64,000 nucleotides of DNA from Pseudomonas rustica (GCF_018336155.1 NZ_JAGYHF010000003.1:124001-188000), one strand, 5' to 3'. Shown: positions 37,619-47,179, numbered from the stretch's first letter. Program-made: numbers and translations. Notes: generated from the sequence alone by a model not told the origin.

Positions 37619-38890
37619 TCAGAAGCGATAAGTCGCGCCAACACCGAAACCGTTTGCCGAGTTTTCATACTTGGCGTCGTAGGTCTGGCCACGATCGTTT
37701 TCGTTGCGGATCTTGATCGACTCTTCTTTCAGGTACGAGTAAGCCACGTCGATGGTCAGGTCTTCGGTCGGGCTCCAGCCAGCACCGATGCTGAAAATCG
37801 TACGGTCGCCAGTCGGAATACGTGGCGAACGGTCGACGTTGTTGGTCGGCGACTGGTCGAAGGTCAGACCGGTACGCAGTACCCATTCCTTGTTCAACTG
37901 ATACGAAGTACCCACGGCGTAAGCCCAGGAGTCGTGCCAGTTCTGGTCTTCGGTGATTTCACCGAACTGACCGGCCAGTGCAGGCTGCACGCCCGAGTTC
38001 TCGACGGTGATTTTCTTCAGCTGGCTCCAGCGGGTGAAGGTCGAACCGGCGTAGACATTCCACTGATCGTTGATCGCCTGGGTCACCGAGAAGTCCAGGG
38101 ATTCAGGCGTAGTGATCTTCAGCGAAGCGTCGTACTTCTGGTTCGGGTTCGCGCCGATCAGACCGAGTACACCGTAGTTGACCTTGGTGTTGCCTTCGAG
38201 CTTGTAGTCGACTTTCGAGTGGTAGGTCATGCCCAGACGCGTAGTGTCGGTGGCTTGAACCAGCACGCCGATGTTGTAGCCCAGTGCGGTGTCGTCACCC
38301 TTGATCTTGACCTTGCCATCTGGCGCGGCCTGAGTGATCGACAGGTTGGATTCCAGCGAGCCGTCGATACGGTTGATGGTCGGGCCGAAGCCGATCGACA
38401 CCACGTCGTTGAACTTGTAGCTCACGGTTGGCTGGAAGGTGATGACTTGTACTTCGGACTTGCTGCCGAAGTAACGGCCGGCAAAGCCGTTTTCGTAATC
38501 GGTGATCAGGCCGAACGGCACGTAAACGCCGAGGCCGAATGCCCAATGATCATCGATTGGTTTGACGTAGAAGCCCATAGGTACGGAGGTGAAGGGCACC
38601 ATGTCGCCTTTGTTGCTGCCGCCGTTAGGGCTGGAGCTGGCGTCGCTGATATCGGTTTTTGCGTCGAGGAATGCAACACCGCCAGTGACTTGTTCGCGCG
38701 TGAGGCGCGACATGCCGGCAGGGTTACCATAAACAGTGCTTGCGTCGTCGGCAGAAGAAGATCGCCCGGCGTACCCAGTCCCCATCCCGCTGATGCTGTG
38801 TTCGTTGATGGCAAAGCCAGCTGCGAAAATCTGGGTGGATGCCATGGTAACGGCGAGGCTAAGGGTGGTTTTGAGCATTACTTTTTTCAT
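37619..38890 (-). CDS. OmpP1/FadL/TodX family outer membrane protein
   Basis: A 423-residue outer-membrane beta-barrel protein with signal peptide ending STQIFA-AG near residue 22 and the family start GFAINEHSISGMGTGYAGRS. The C-terminal strand ends in the aromatic ATYRF typical of outer-membrane barrels. Family members carry long-chain fatty acids or hydrophobic compounds; the syntenic P. aeruginosa protein is linked to oxylipin export. An AGGAGT ribosome binding site precedes the ATG, and an inverted repeat GCGAAAAT/ATTTTCGC lies at 38917-38939 in the leader. Confidence 0.9.
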   Translation of the reverse strand: MKKVMLKTTLSLAVTMASTQIFAAGFAINEHSISGMGTGYAGRSSSADDASTVYGNPAGMSRLTREQVTGGVAFLDAKTDISDASSSPNGGSNKGDMVPFTSVPMGFYVKPIDDHWAFGLGVYVPFGLITDYENGFAGRYFGSKSEVQVITFQPTVSYKFNDVVSIGFGPTINRIDGSLESNLSITQAAPDGKVKIKGDDTALGYNIGVLVQATDTTRLGMTYHSKVDYKLEGNTKVNYGVLGLIGANPNQKYDASLKITTPESLDFSVTQAINDQWNVYAGSTFTRWSQLKKITVENSGVQPALAGQFGEITEDQNWHDSWAYAVGTSYQLNKEWVLRTGLTFDQSPTNNVDRSPRIPTGDRTIFSIGAGWSPTEDLTIDVAYSYLKEESIKIRNENDRGQTYDAKYENSANGFGVGATYRF

Positions 38891-38916
38891 TATTAGAACT
38901 CCTGGTGATCACCGGG

Positions 38917-38939
38917 GCGAAAATTACCAACATTTTCGC
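38917..38939. promoter_or_regulatory. Inverted repeat in the FadL-type gene leader
   Basis: GCGAAAAT (38917-38924) and ATTTTCGC (38932-38939) form perfect 8-base arms around a 7-base spacer, 27 bases before the start codon. It could be an operator or a leader hairpin. The palindrome GGTGATCACC lies close by at 38904-38913. Confidence 0.5.
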
Positions 38940-39036
38940 TCCGGCGCTATAGTCCGTATGCCTTGAGTTAGAGCGGTTTTGTAGGACAATCCGACCAGAT
39001 TCGCGACCCGTTACACGATCTTGCGAAACCGGTGGG

Positions 39037-39519
39037 TCAACAAGCGACCTGATTCATCGGTGAAACACAGGTCTGCCAGGCGTAGGTGAAATCGCGCAGA
39101 CGACCCTGAGGCTGAAACGTCTGACGCCAGATACGCGCCATTCCGAGCAAATCAGCCGGGTCGGGGAGGGTGGGGTTTTGTTCTTCTACCAGCAGCCAGG
39201 CGATGGCGGTGGCGTAACGCAGATTAACGGTTAATTCCAGGTGCGGGCCGCTGAGGAAAGCATGCTGACTGGCGAGGCCGCGAACCAGACTGGCACGCTC
39301 AGGATCGAGTGCCAGGTAATCATCCCAAAGGGCTTGATGACGATGCTCGGCAATGCGGTAGAGGCCGTGGCCACGGCGGTCATGCAGGGCAGAACCCAGG
39401 GCTGACTGGCTGGCGGCGATGCCCAGCAACAGGGCTTCGGCAGTTGCGCAGTGGCGTCCCAGGTAGATCAACGTAGGACGGATCACATAGCGGCACAGTT
39501 CGCTGGCAGCGATACCCAT
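39037..39519 (-). CDS. Hypothetical protein, helical, unrecognised
   Basis: A 160-residue protein with high Ala/Leu content and no signal peptide. Segments such as YLGRHCATAEALLLGIAASQ and LRYATAIAWLLVEEQNPTLPDPADLL look like a mostly alpha-helical fold. The ATG at 39519 follows AGGGATTT, a fair ribosome binding site. I do not recognise a domain. It is on the same strand as the FadL-type gene but about 150 bases from it, so it is probably separately transcribed. Confidence 0.7.
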   Translation of the reverse strand: MGIAASELCRYVIRPTLIYLGRHCATAEALLLGIAASQSALGSALHDRRGHGLYRIAEHRHQALWDDYLALDPERASLVRGLASQHAFLSGPHLELTVNLRYATAIAWLLVEEQNPTLPDPADLLGMARIWRQTFQPQGRLRDFTYAWQTCVSPMNQVAC

Positions 39520-39741
39520 AAATCCCTCGGTTCTTGTTATTAATGGCGAGTCCTGAAGGGGGGCTTGGCAGCAGTGGATCGGTTCAGGCTCGCCGCAAGC
39601 GGATCACGCCGCTTGAGTTGAAGTGTAGTGTCATATTCGCGACGTAAAGGCCTGTTTTTAAAATATTTCCGGCTGCGCGGAATATTCGTTATATCCGATG
39701 GTGCTTAGCCGCTTACGAGTAAAAGCGAAACATCGGGCAAT

Positions 39742-39773
39742 AAAAAGCCCCGCATTTTGTGCGGGGCTTTTGC
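39742..39773. terminator. Terminator after the 74-residue gene
   Basis: AAAAGCCCCGCA / TGCGGGGCTTTT stem around TTTTG, with A-rich and T-rich flanks; it lies just downstream of the minus-strand gene at 39794. Confidence 0.9.
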
Positions 39774-39793
39774 TTTTGCAGCCTTTTCGGCTT

Positions 39794-40018
39794 TCAGGCA
39801 ACCAGTGCCTGACGGGTACGATCGATCACGGCCTGCAGCGGTTCAGCGCTGGAGTACTGATCGGGGTACAGACGCTCGCTGTGGCGGGCGATACCGTGTT
39901 CGTTGACCAGTGTGAAGCTGAAGCAGCCTTTGCGAGCGGCCATGATCAGGCAGTTCATCGGAGCAAAAGCGTTGGTTAGGGTGCGAATGGCATCCTGAGT
40001 ATGGATTTGAGTAGACAT
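39794..40018 (-). CDS. 74-residue hypothetical protein
   Basis: A small soluble-looking protein, MSTQIHTQDAIRTLTNAFAP followed by MNCLIMAARKGCFSFTLVNE. It has two Cys residues, no signal sequence and a predicted alpha-beta-alpha character. The start follows AGGAACACC and a clear terminator follows the stop, both arguing that it is real. It resembles the many short conserved proteins of Pseudomonas with no known role. A long gene-free leader precedes it. Confidence 0.75.
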   Translation of the reverse strand: MSTQIHTQDAIRTLTNAFAPMNCLIMAARKGCFSFTLVNEHGIARHSERLYPDQYSSAEPLQAVIDRTRQALVA

Positions 40019-40853
40019 AGTTATTAGGTGTTCCTACAAATGACACGGATAAGAACCGTGCAACGTTAAAACGTTCCAGTGACGACGACCACCATTGGTC
40101 GAACGAAGAACCCGACTGGAACAAAGCAGCCAGTTTGAAGCGCTGATAAGTTGGCGCGCTTGGGCTGGCAGGTAGGTACTTAGGAGGGCAGGCAACACAT
40201 CAAGGGCAAAGGTTCTGGGCCCGGGGTGAAGATCCTGATCAATTTGCAGGTTGGTTCGGTCAGAGTAAGTGGCCTTCGCAACACCCTTTGCATCATTCAA
40301 AGGCTGTGTTGTCGCAAGATTTACCTGGAAACCATCGAGGGGTCGCTCCCGCTTTTTTCGGCGATTGGCTTCTTGGTAGAAGGTTGACCGTGGGGATGTG
40401 TTCGACCGGAATTGACTTTCAGCTTGGTACTAACGCCGCGGATACTAACGGATCGAAAAGTACAAAGCAAACCCAATGCTGAAAAAGATTGCAGGGCGCT
40501 ATGGATTCTGCTTGTCGATCCGGCGGATCGCCCCGTATTGGCCCACATTAAGACCGTCGGTCGGTGAAACAATTTTCATCAAACGTCACGCCAGACTGCC
40601 TTATCCCCAGGCAATGATGGAAAACGACCCGAAAAAGCGCACGCCTATAACCGGGTAACAAGTACTTGTGCACATTAGTTGCGCGGGCTGTCACAGCACT
40701 GTCACATCAATCCTGACCCCGATGGCTGCCTGCATCGAAAGTTTAAGTCAATGAAAAACATCGGTTTTTTTTGTTGGTGAAAAAATCGTCAGTTTGACTG
40801 CGAGCCCCATTCCACAAGGGTTTGCGAGGGTTCAGGGGCGGTTGTCCACTGAG
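40019..40853. other. Gene-poor, AT-richer region without a convincing ORF
   Basis: From the 74-residue gene to the DnaA-box palindrome no frame has a good ribosome binding site with Pseudomonas-like codon use. Several 60-90-codon frames on both strands look random. GC content is visibly lower than in the neighbouring genes. An imperfect hairpin CGATG/CATCG near 40720-40738 precedes a T8 run at 40766-40773. It may hold the promoter of the 74-residue gene, small RNAs or a decayed gene. Confidence 0.45.
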
Positions 40854-40876
40854 TTATCCACAGCTTCTGTGGATTG
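40854..40876. promoter_or_regulatory. DnaA-box palindrome (one perfect, one degenerate)
   Basis: TTATCCACA (perfect DnaA 9-mer) is followed after 5 bases (GCTTC) by TGTGGATTG, an inverted box with two mismatches. The arrangement is the same as at 59780-59802. It lies 107 bases before the gene at 40983. Confidence 0.7.
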
Positions 40877-40982
40877 TCCCGAGCGCTTGCTCTAGCACGG
40901 GCGTGCCGGGTTTTTTTCGGACTTTACCTGTAAGAAAAAGAGAGTAGAGTGGCGCGCCTTCCGATCTGTCCCACAGTGCTTT

Positions 40983-41306
40983 ATGAAGTTTCGCTCAGTA
41001 TCAGACTCTGTTACCTCAGAACCCCCTCGTGTTACCCCGCCCAAGCGATTTTCTGTGCGCGTGGCCGAATGGCTGCTCGACAGCCCGCGCCTGAGCGACA
41101 GCCACAACGCCAAACACCTTGCCGGCCGCCTGCTCAAGCAGCCTGCGCGTGAAGGTGTGGTCGCAGCGCAAAGCCGTCTCGGTCAATTGATGTGCCGTGA
41201 GTGCGGTAACGCCCGCGACCGCCGCATTGGCCAGGATCTGCTGCGTTCGGCTGCCCGTGCCGGCGACCGGCGTGCGCAGCAGGAACTCGGTCTCATCGAA
41301 GACTGA
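40983..41306 (+). CDS. Small Sel1-like basic protein
   Basis: A 107-residue, Arg-rich protein. The C-terminal half LLRSAARAGDRRAQQELGLI reads like one Sel1/TPR repeat, preceded by another weak one (AQSRLGQLMCRECGNARDRR). The N-terminal part RVAEWLLDSPRLSDSHNAKHLAG is probably helical. No signal peptide or membrane segment is visible. The start has only a poor Shine-Dalgarno match. It lies 61 bases before rmuC, and DnaA-type boxes lie upstream. Function is unknown. Confidence 0.72.
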   Translation: MKFRSVSDSVTSEPPRVTPPKRFSVRVAEWLLDSPRLSDSHNAKHLAGRLLKQPAREGVVAAQSRLGQLMCRECGNARDRRIGQDLLRSAARAGDRRAQQELGLIED

Positions 41307-41367
41307 GCTGTCCAAGACCTGACACCTTGGTTAACCTTCAGGCTTTATTGGATGGGCAGGAATCTCT

Positions 41368-42846
41368 ATGGCGATGGACTTGACCAGCGTATTGCTCGGT
41401 CTCGCGGCAGCGGGGTTGCCATTGCTGGCGCTGGCCTGGCAACTGCAGCGCCGGGCGAGCAACGGCCAAGCCGACGTGGCCCTGCTCGAAGAGCGGCTGG
41501 CCATGGCGCAACTGGCGCAGGACGGCCTCAACGCTCAGCTTGAGGCGAGCCGCGATGAAGTCGCTGATCTGGGCCAGGCCAACGCCGCGAAACAGGCTGA
41601 ACTGGCGGCCCTGCGCCGTGAAGTCGAGTTACTGCAGATCGAGCGCGACGACGCCCGCGATGCGTCCCACGCCTGGAACATCGAACGTGCCAGCAAAGAA
41701 GCCGAACTGCGCCGTCTCGACGCGCAAGCCGCTTCGTTGAACGCCGAGCTGCGTGAACAACAGGAAAGCCATCAGCAACGCCTCAGCGACCTGCAAGGCT
41801 CACGTGATGAGCTGCGCGCGCAGTTCGCCGAACTGGCCGGCAAGATCTTTGATGAGCGCGAGCAGCGTTTCGCCGAAACCAGCCAGCAGCGCCTCGGCCA
41901 GTTGCTGGATCCGCTGAAAGAACGCATCCAATCCTTCGAAAAACGTGTGGAAGAAAGCTATCAGGCTGAAGCCCGCGAGCGCTTTTCGCTGGCCAAGGAG
42001 CTGGAGCGTTTGCAAGCGCTCAACCTGCGTCTGAGCGACGAAGCGACCAACCTGACCCGTGCCCTCAAGGGCCAGAAAACCCAAGGCAATTGGGGCGAGC
42101 TGATTCTCGAACGCGTGCTCGAACACGCCGGTCTGGAGAAGGGCCGCGAGTATCAGACACAGGTGAATTTGAAAGGCCCGGACGGCGAGCGTTTCCAGCC
42201 CGACGTGGTGATTTATCTGCCGGGCGACAAGCAGGTGGTGGTCGACTCGAAAGTCAGTCTGACCGCGTATCAGCAATACGTCGCCGCCGAAGACGACACC
42301 CTCGGCCAGATTGCGATCAAGCAGCACGTACTGTCCCTGCGCAATCACGTCAAAGGCTTGGCCGGCAAGGATTACAAGCGTCTGGAAGGCCTGCACAGCC
42401 TTGATTTTGTTTTGCTGTTCGTGCCGATCGAAGCAGCGTTCTCGGCGGCGTTGCAGGCTGAGCCGTCGCTGTTTCAAGAGGCGTTCGACCGCAACATCGT
42501 GATTGTCAGCCCGACCACATTGCTGGCGACGCTGAGGGTCATCGACAGCCTGTGGAAACAGGAGCGCCAGAGCCAGAACGCCCGGGAAATCGCCGAGCGC
42601 GCCGGATGGCTGTACGACAAGTTCGTGCTGTTTATTCAGGATCTGGACGAGGTCGGCAATCGTCTGCAACAACTAGATAAGGCCTACAGCTCAGCGCGCA
42701 ACAAGCTGACAGAAGGGCGCGGCAATCTGGTCAGCCGCAGTGAGCAGCTCAAACTGCTCGGGGCGCGAGCGAGCAAGAGCTTGCCGGCGGATCTGCTGGA
42801 GCGGGCGATGACCGATGTTGATGGCTTGGTCGAATTACCGGAATAA
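41368..42846 (+). CDS. rmuC: DNA recombination protein RmuC
   Basis: A 492-residue protein. The N-terminal hydrophobic anchor is at residues 5-24. A long coiled coil follows, rich in Glu, Gln, Ala and Leu, to about residue 200. The C-terminal nuclease-like RmuC domain has the conserved GNWGELILERVLEHAGL near residue 240 and VDSKVSLTAYQQYV near 290. RmuC limits recombination at inverted repeats; the mechanism is unknown. ATG 41368 and ATG 41374 are both possible starts. A REP pair follows the stop. Confidence 0.94.
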   Translation: MAMDLTSVLLGLAAAGLPLLALAWQLQRRASNGQADVALLEERLAMAQLAQDGLNAQLEASRDEVADLGQANAAKQAELAALRREVELLQIERDDARDASHAWNIERASKEAELRRLDAQAASLNAELREQQESHQQRLSDLQGSRDELRAQFAELAGKIFDEREQRFAETSQQRLGQLLDPLKERIQSFEKRVEESYQAEARERFSLAKELERLQALNLRLSDEATNLTRALKGQKTQGNWGELILERVLEHAGLEKGREYQTQVNLKGPDGERFQPDVVIYLPGDKQVVVDSKVSLTAYQQYVAAEDDTLGQIAIKQHVLSLRNHVKGLAGKDYKRLEGLHSLDFVLLFVPIEAAFSAALQAEPSLFQEAFDRNIVIVSPTTLLATLRVIDSLWKQERQSQNAREIAERAGWLYDKFVLFIQDLDEVGNRLQQLDKAYSSARNKLTEGRGNLVSRSEQLKLLGARASKSLPADLLERAMTDVDGLVELPE

Positions 42847-42854
42847 CCGCAAAA

Positions 42855-42927
42855 GCTTCGCGAGCAAGCCCGCTCCCACATTGGAATGCATTTCAAACTG
42901 TGGGAGCGGGCTTGCTCGCGAAGGCGT
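42855..42927. repeat. Compact REP pair between rmuC and the hybrid kinase
   Basis: Inverted copies CGAGCAAGCCCGCTCCCACA and TGTGGGAGCGGGCTTGCTCG with a ~20-base spacer, between convergent genes. Confidence 0.9.
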
Positions 42928-42942
42928 CAGTGAAGTCATCAC

Positions 42943-45900
42943 CTACAACGGCACATACCGACTCAACAACGCCCGCAACGCCGCCGGTTTCACCGGTTTC
43001 GCCAGATAATCCAGCCCCGCCGCATGCACCTGCGCCACCGTCTCCGGCCGCCCATCCGCACTGATCACCACCCCCGGCACCGGCTCGCCCAGCGTTGTGC
43101 GCAACCACGCCATCAACTCAGTCCCGGTGTCGCCGTGATCGAGGTGGTAATCCACCAATGCCAGTTGCGGCCGCACGCCATCCTTAAGCAACGCCGCACA
43201 TTCCTCGCGATTGCGCGCCGTCCACACCTGACAACCCCAGCGGCTGAGCAAACTGTTCATGCCAATCAAAATGCTGTCTTCATTGTCGATACACAGCACC
43301 TGCGCGCCGCCCAGCAACTTGCCGTTCAACTCGACGGCGGCGCTGGCCGGCACGGTTTGCGTTGGGGCCAATGGCACGCTGACGCTGAACACACTGCCGC
43401 GCCCCGGCCACGAACGCACGCGCAACGTATGGCCGAGCACGCGGCACAAGCCATCGGCAATCGCCAAGCCAAGCCCCAAGCCTTTTTCGGCGCGGGTCTG
43501 ATGGCTGTCGAGGCGTTTGAATTCTTCGAAAATCACCTGCAGCTTGTCCTCCGGAATCCCCGGCCCGCGATCCCACACTTCCAGCGACAATTCTCCCCCG
43601 CGCCGACGCACGCCCAGCAGCACCGGGCCCTTGGCGTAGCGAAATGCATTGGTGAGGAAGTTCTGCAAAATCCGCCGCAGCAATTTGCTGTCGCTGTCGA
43701 TGCGCAGATGACTGCCACGCACGCGGAAGGTCAGGCCCTGTTCTTGCGCCAGTGCCTTGAATTCGGCGCCGAGAATATCGAACAGCTCATTGAGCGCAAA
43801 CGGCTTGCGATCCGGGTTGATCTTGCCGTTTTCCAGGCGCGAGATATCCAGCAAATCACTGATCAAGTCTTCGGCTGAACGCAGCGAACTGTCGAGGTGC
43901 TGCACCAGTTTCTGCGCCTCGCTGCTCAAACCATCGTCCTGGTGGGAGAGGGCGGCGGAGAATAGGCGGGCGGCGTTCAACGGTTGCATCAAGTCATGGC
44001 TGACCGCCGCGAGGAAGCGGGTTTTCGACTGGTTCGCTGCCTCGGCGGTGCCCTTGGCTTCGGTCAGCGCGACGTTGAGTTGCGACAGTTCCTGCGTGCG
44101 CTCGCTGACCCGTTGCTCCAGCCCCTCGTTGGCCTCGGTCAGCGCCTGCTCGGCCTCGCGAAACGCAGTAATGTCGGTGAAACTCATGACGAAACCGCCG
44201 CCCGGCATCGGGTTGCCGATCAGTTCGATCACCCGACCGTTGGGGAACAGCCGCTCGGAGGTGTGTGCACGGCCCTGACGCATCCAGTGCAAACGGCGGG
44301 CAACGTGTACTTCGGCTTCGCCGGGGCCGCACAAGCCGCGCTCGGCGTTGTAGCGAATGATGTCGGCAATCGGCCGGCCAACGCTGATCAAACCGTCCGG
44401 GTAGTTGAACAGCTCCAGATAGCGTCGATTCCACGCCACCAGTTTCAGCGACTGGTCGACCACGCTGATGCCTTGGGTGATGTTCTCGATCGCGCCTTGC
44501 AGCAGGGCGCGGTTGAACTGCAACACTTCCGACGCTTCGTCGGCGATCCGGACTACGTCCTCCAACTGCATTTCCCGACCTTCGATGGCGGCTTTTACCA
44601 CGGCGCGCGTCGAAGAAGCGCCAAGCACACCGGCCAACAAGCGCTCGGTGTGGGCGATCCATTCGCCATCGGCGTTCTGGTTCGGATTGAAGCCTTTGCC
44701 CTGACGGTAGGCGAAACGGATAAAGCTCTGCCGCGCGCGTTCTTCACCGACAAACCGCGCCGCCAGTTGCAACAGATCGTCGATCTGCACCGCCAGCATT
44801 GAGCGCGCACTTGGCCGTGCGCTGATCTCCTGACCGATAAAACGCCCGGCTTGCCAGTGTTCCGATACGCGCGTGCGCGACAGCACCGAGACCCACGCGA
44901 ACAGGGTGAAGTTACCGGCCAGCGACAGCACCACGCCTTGTGTCAGTGGGGTGATCGGCAAGTTCAGTGGATTGCTGTGCAGCCACGCCAGTCCCGGAAA
45001 ACTGCTCAAGGACAAGCCCAGGCTGTGCGCGGCAATCGGCAGAATCAGCGTGTAAAACCACAGGAAAGTACCGGCAGCGAGACCGGCAAAAACCCCGCGC
45101 CGGTTGGCCTGTTTCCAGTACAGCGCGCCGAGCATGGCCGGGGCTAATTGGGTGACAGCGGCGAAGGCAATCTGGCCGATGGTCGCCAGGCTCGCGGTCG
45201 AGCCGAGCAGGCGATAGCTGACATACGCCAGCAACAGAATCACCACGATGCTGACGCGGCGCACCGAGAGCATCCACTGGCGGAACACTTCGAACGGACG
45301 CTCGGCATTATTTCGGCGCAGCAACCACGGCAACAGCATGTCGTTGGAAACCATGGTCGACAACGCTACGCTGGCGACAATCACCATGCCGGTTGCCGCC
45401 GAAGCACCACCGATAAACGCCAGCAGCGCCAGCGCCGGATGGGCTTGAGCGAGCGGCAAACTGATCACAAAGGAGTCGGGGAGTACGTCGCTCGGTAACA
45501 ACATCTGACCGGCGAGGGCGATCGGGACTACAAACAGCGCGGCCAGTGCGAGGTAGGCCGGGAACACCCATTTGGCCAGACGCAGATCTTGCGGGTCGAT
45601 GTTCTCGACTACGGTGACGTGAAACTGCCGGGGCAGGCAAATGATCGCCATCATCGCCACGCCGGTCTGCACCACCATCGATGGCCAGTTAATGGTTTCT
45701 TTCCAGTACTCCTCGAGGCGCGGGGCGAGCATTGCCTGGTTGAACAGGTCGTCGAAACCGTCGTACAGACCAAAAGTGACGAAGGCGCCGACCGCGAGAA
45801 AAGCAAACAGCTTGACCAGCGATTCAAAGGCAATCGCCAGCACCATGCCGCGGTGGTGCTCGGTGGCGTCGAGGTTGCGCGTACCGAAGACGATGGTGAA

Positions 45901-46413
45901 CAGCGCCAGCACCAGCGATACGATCAGCGCCGTGTCCTGCGCGCGGGTGCCCATGGCGTCGGCACCGGCGCCGATCAACAGGTTCACGCCGAGGACGATG
46001 CCTTTGAGTTGCAGGGCGATGTAGGGGAGGACGCCGACCAGGCAGATCAGCGCGACGACCACCGCCAGCGATTGCGATTTGCCGTAGCGCGCGGCGATGA
46101 AGTCAGCGATGGAGGTGATGTTCTCCTGTTTGCTGATCATCACCATTTTCTGCAGCACCCATGGCGCGCCGAGCAGCAGCAGGATCGGCCCGAGGTAAAT
46201 CGGCAGGAACGACCACAATTGTTCGGCAGCCTGACCGACCGCGCCGAAGAATGTCCAGCTGGTGCAATAAACCGCCAGCGACAGGCTGTACACCCAGGCA
46301 CGCATCCGCGGCGGCAAAGGGGCGCTGCGACGGTCGCCGTAGAAGGCGATAGCGAACATGATGGCCATATAGGCGAGGGCGACGGCGGCGATCAGCCCGG
46401 TGGACAACGACAT
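42943..46413 (-). CDS. Hybrid sensor histidine kinase with N-terminal sodium:solute symporter (SLC5) domain
   Basis: A 1156-residue membrane sensor. Residues 1-500 form a ~13-helix SLC5 transporter-like domain (WVYSLSLAVYCTSWTFFGAVG, ISKQENITSIADFIAARYGK). A STAC-like linker and a PAS domain (about residues 640-760: VVDQSLKLVAWNRRYLELFN) come next. The kinase has a dimerisation His806 in VSHDLMQPLNAA and the ATPase boxes NAFRYAK, RGPGIPEDKL and GLGLGLAI. A receiver domain with Asp1088 in LALVDYHLD ends the protein. I chose MSLSTGLIAA at 46413 over 46470. It resembles CbrA-type sensors but carries an extra receiver. Its signal and partner regulator are not in the window. Confidence 0.92.
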   Translation of the reverse strand: MSLSTGLIAAVALAYMAIMFAIAFYGDRRSAPLPPRMRAWVYSLSLAVYCTSWTFFGAVGQAAEQLWSFLPIYLGPILLLLGAPWVLQKMVMISKQENITSIADFIAARYGKSQSLAVVVALICLVGVLPYIALQLKGIVLGVNLLIGAGADAMGTRAQDTALIVSLVLALFTIVFGTRNLDATEHHRGMVLAIAFESLVKLFAFLAVGAFVTFGLYDGFDDLFNQAMLAPRLEEYWKETINWPSMVVQTGVAMMAIICLPRQFHVTVVENIDPQDLRLAKWVFPAYLALAALFVVPIALAGQMLLPSDVLPDSFVISLPLAQAHPALALLAFIGGASAATGMVIVASVALSTMVSNDMLLPWLLRRNNAERPFEVFRQWMLSVRRVSIVVILLLAYVSYRLLGSTASLATIGQIAFAAVTQLAPAMLGALYWKQANRRGVFAGLAAGTFLWFYTLILPIAAHSLGLSLSSFPGLAWLHSNPLNLPITPLTQGVVLSLAGNFTLFAWVSVLSRTRVSEHWQAGRFIGQEISARPSARSMLAVQIDDLLQLAARFVGEERARQSFIRFAYRQGKGFNPNQNADGEWIAHTERLLAGVLGASSTRAVVKAAIEGREMQLEDVVRIADEASEVLQFNRALLQGAIENITQGISVVDQSLKLVAWNRRYLELFNYPDGLISVGRPIADIIRYNAERGLCGPGEAEVHVARRLHWMRQGRAHTSERLFPNGRVIELIGNPMPGGGFVMSFTDITAFREAEQALTEANEGLEQRVSERTQELSQLNVALTEAKGTAEAANQSKTRFLAAVSHDLMQPLNAARLFSAALSHQDDGLSSEAQKLVQHLDSSLRSAEDLISDLLDISRLENGKINPDRKPFALNELFDILGAEFKALAQEQGLTFRVRGSHLRIDSDSKLLRRILQNFLTNAFRYAKGPVLLGVRRRGGELSLEVWDRGPGIPEDKLQVIFEEFKRLDSHQTRAEKGLGLGLAIADGLCRVLGHTLRVRSWPGRGSVFSVSVPLAPTQTVPASAAVELNGKLLGGAQVLCIDNEDSILIGMNSLLSRWGCQVWTARNREECAALLKDGVRPQLALVDYHLDHGDTGTELMAWLRTTLGEPVPGVVISADGRPETVAQVHAAGLDYLAKPVKPAALRALLSRYVPL

Positions 46414-46562
46414 GCAACACTCCCGACAGAAGACTCCCCGGCAACCCTGTCCGGGCCAACAGTCTCGCATGAGTGCGGCGGTTAGTCAGTGTCGACCAAG
46501 GTCGTGGCGTGGCGGGGTGTCGCAGGGGTGGAACCCGTCAGTATTAGCGGTGACCGGGCGGG

Positions 46563-46636
46563 CCTCTTCGCGAGCAAGCCCGCTCCCACAAAGGGAACGC
46601 ATTCCAAATGTGGGAGCGGGCTTGCTCGCGAAGGCG
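46563..46636. repeat. Compact REP pair downstream of the TetR gene
   Basis: Inverted copies of GTGGGAGCGGGCTTGCTCGC with a ~20-base spacer. The right end directly abuts the TetR stop codon at 46637-46639. Confidence 0.9.
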
Positions 46637-47179
46637 TCAGTCCAGACGCAGCGCAATATCGATCAGATAATGCAGCTCATCCACTTCAAGCGCCGCCGCC
46701 GAAAACAGTATCCGGAACACCACCGGCGCCACCACCAGGTTGATCAATCGATCAACACTCGGCGCGATCTCATTGGGATGTCGATCAATGATCGTCTGCA
46801 ATTGCGCGCCAATAATCGTCACGCAATACCCCGGCGTCGCGCTCGCCTGCACGTCGCGCATCATGTTGCGGCCGGGCTCGGAGCTCATCTCGTCGAGATA
46901 CTGCTCGGCCCACGCACGAATATCGCTGCGCAAACTGCCCGTTGCTGCCGGCTCGCTGTCCGGACGCATGCGGGCGAGGGCGACGTCTGCGAGCAACGCC
47001 GCCAGATCCCCCCAGCGACGATAAATTGTCGACGGCGTCACCCCCGCGCGTGCGGCGATTTGCGGCACGGTCACGGTCGAGCGCTCCTGCTCTTGCAGGA
47101 GCGCGTGGACTGCCGAATGAATCGACTCTTGCACCCGGGCACTGCGGCCGCCGGGGCGTAAACCTTCTTTAATAGCCAT
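46637..47179 (-). CDS. TetR family transcriptional regulator
   Basis: A 180-residue regulator. The N-terminal HTH is at about residues 25-60 with VPQIAARAGVTPSTIYRRWG as recognition region, followed by a helical ligand-binding domain. The final residues ALRLD end exactly where a REP pair begins, so the element may have trimmed the 3' end. It is divergent from an MFS gene. A perfect 16-bp inverted repeat in the shared promoter is the likely operator. Confidence 0.9.
   Translation of the reverse strand: MAIKEGLRPGGRSARVQESIHSAVHALLQEQERSTVTVPQIAARAGVTPSTIYRRWGDLAALLADVALARMRPDSEPAATGSLRSDIRAWAEQYLDEMSSEPGRNMMRDVQASATPGYCVTIIGAQLQTIIDRHPNEIAPSVDRLINLVVAPVVFRILFSAAALEVDELHYLIDIALRLD

Noticed and set aside
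40034..40658. Frames of 60-88 codons in the gene-poor stretch
   Set aside because: They lack ribosome binding sites, Pseudomonas-like codon use and recognisable motifs; reported only as a region.
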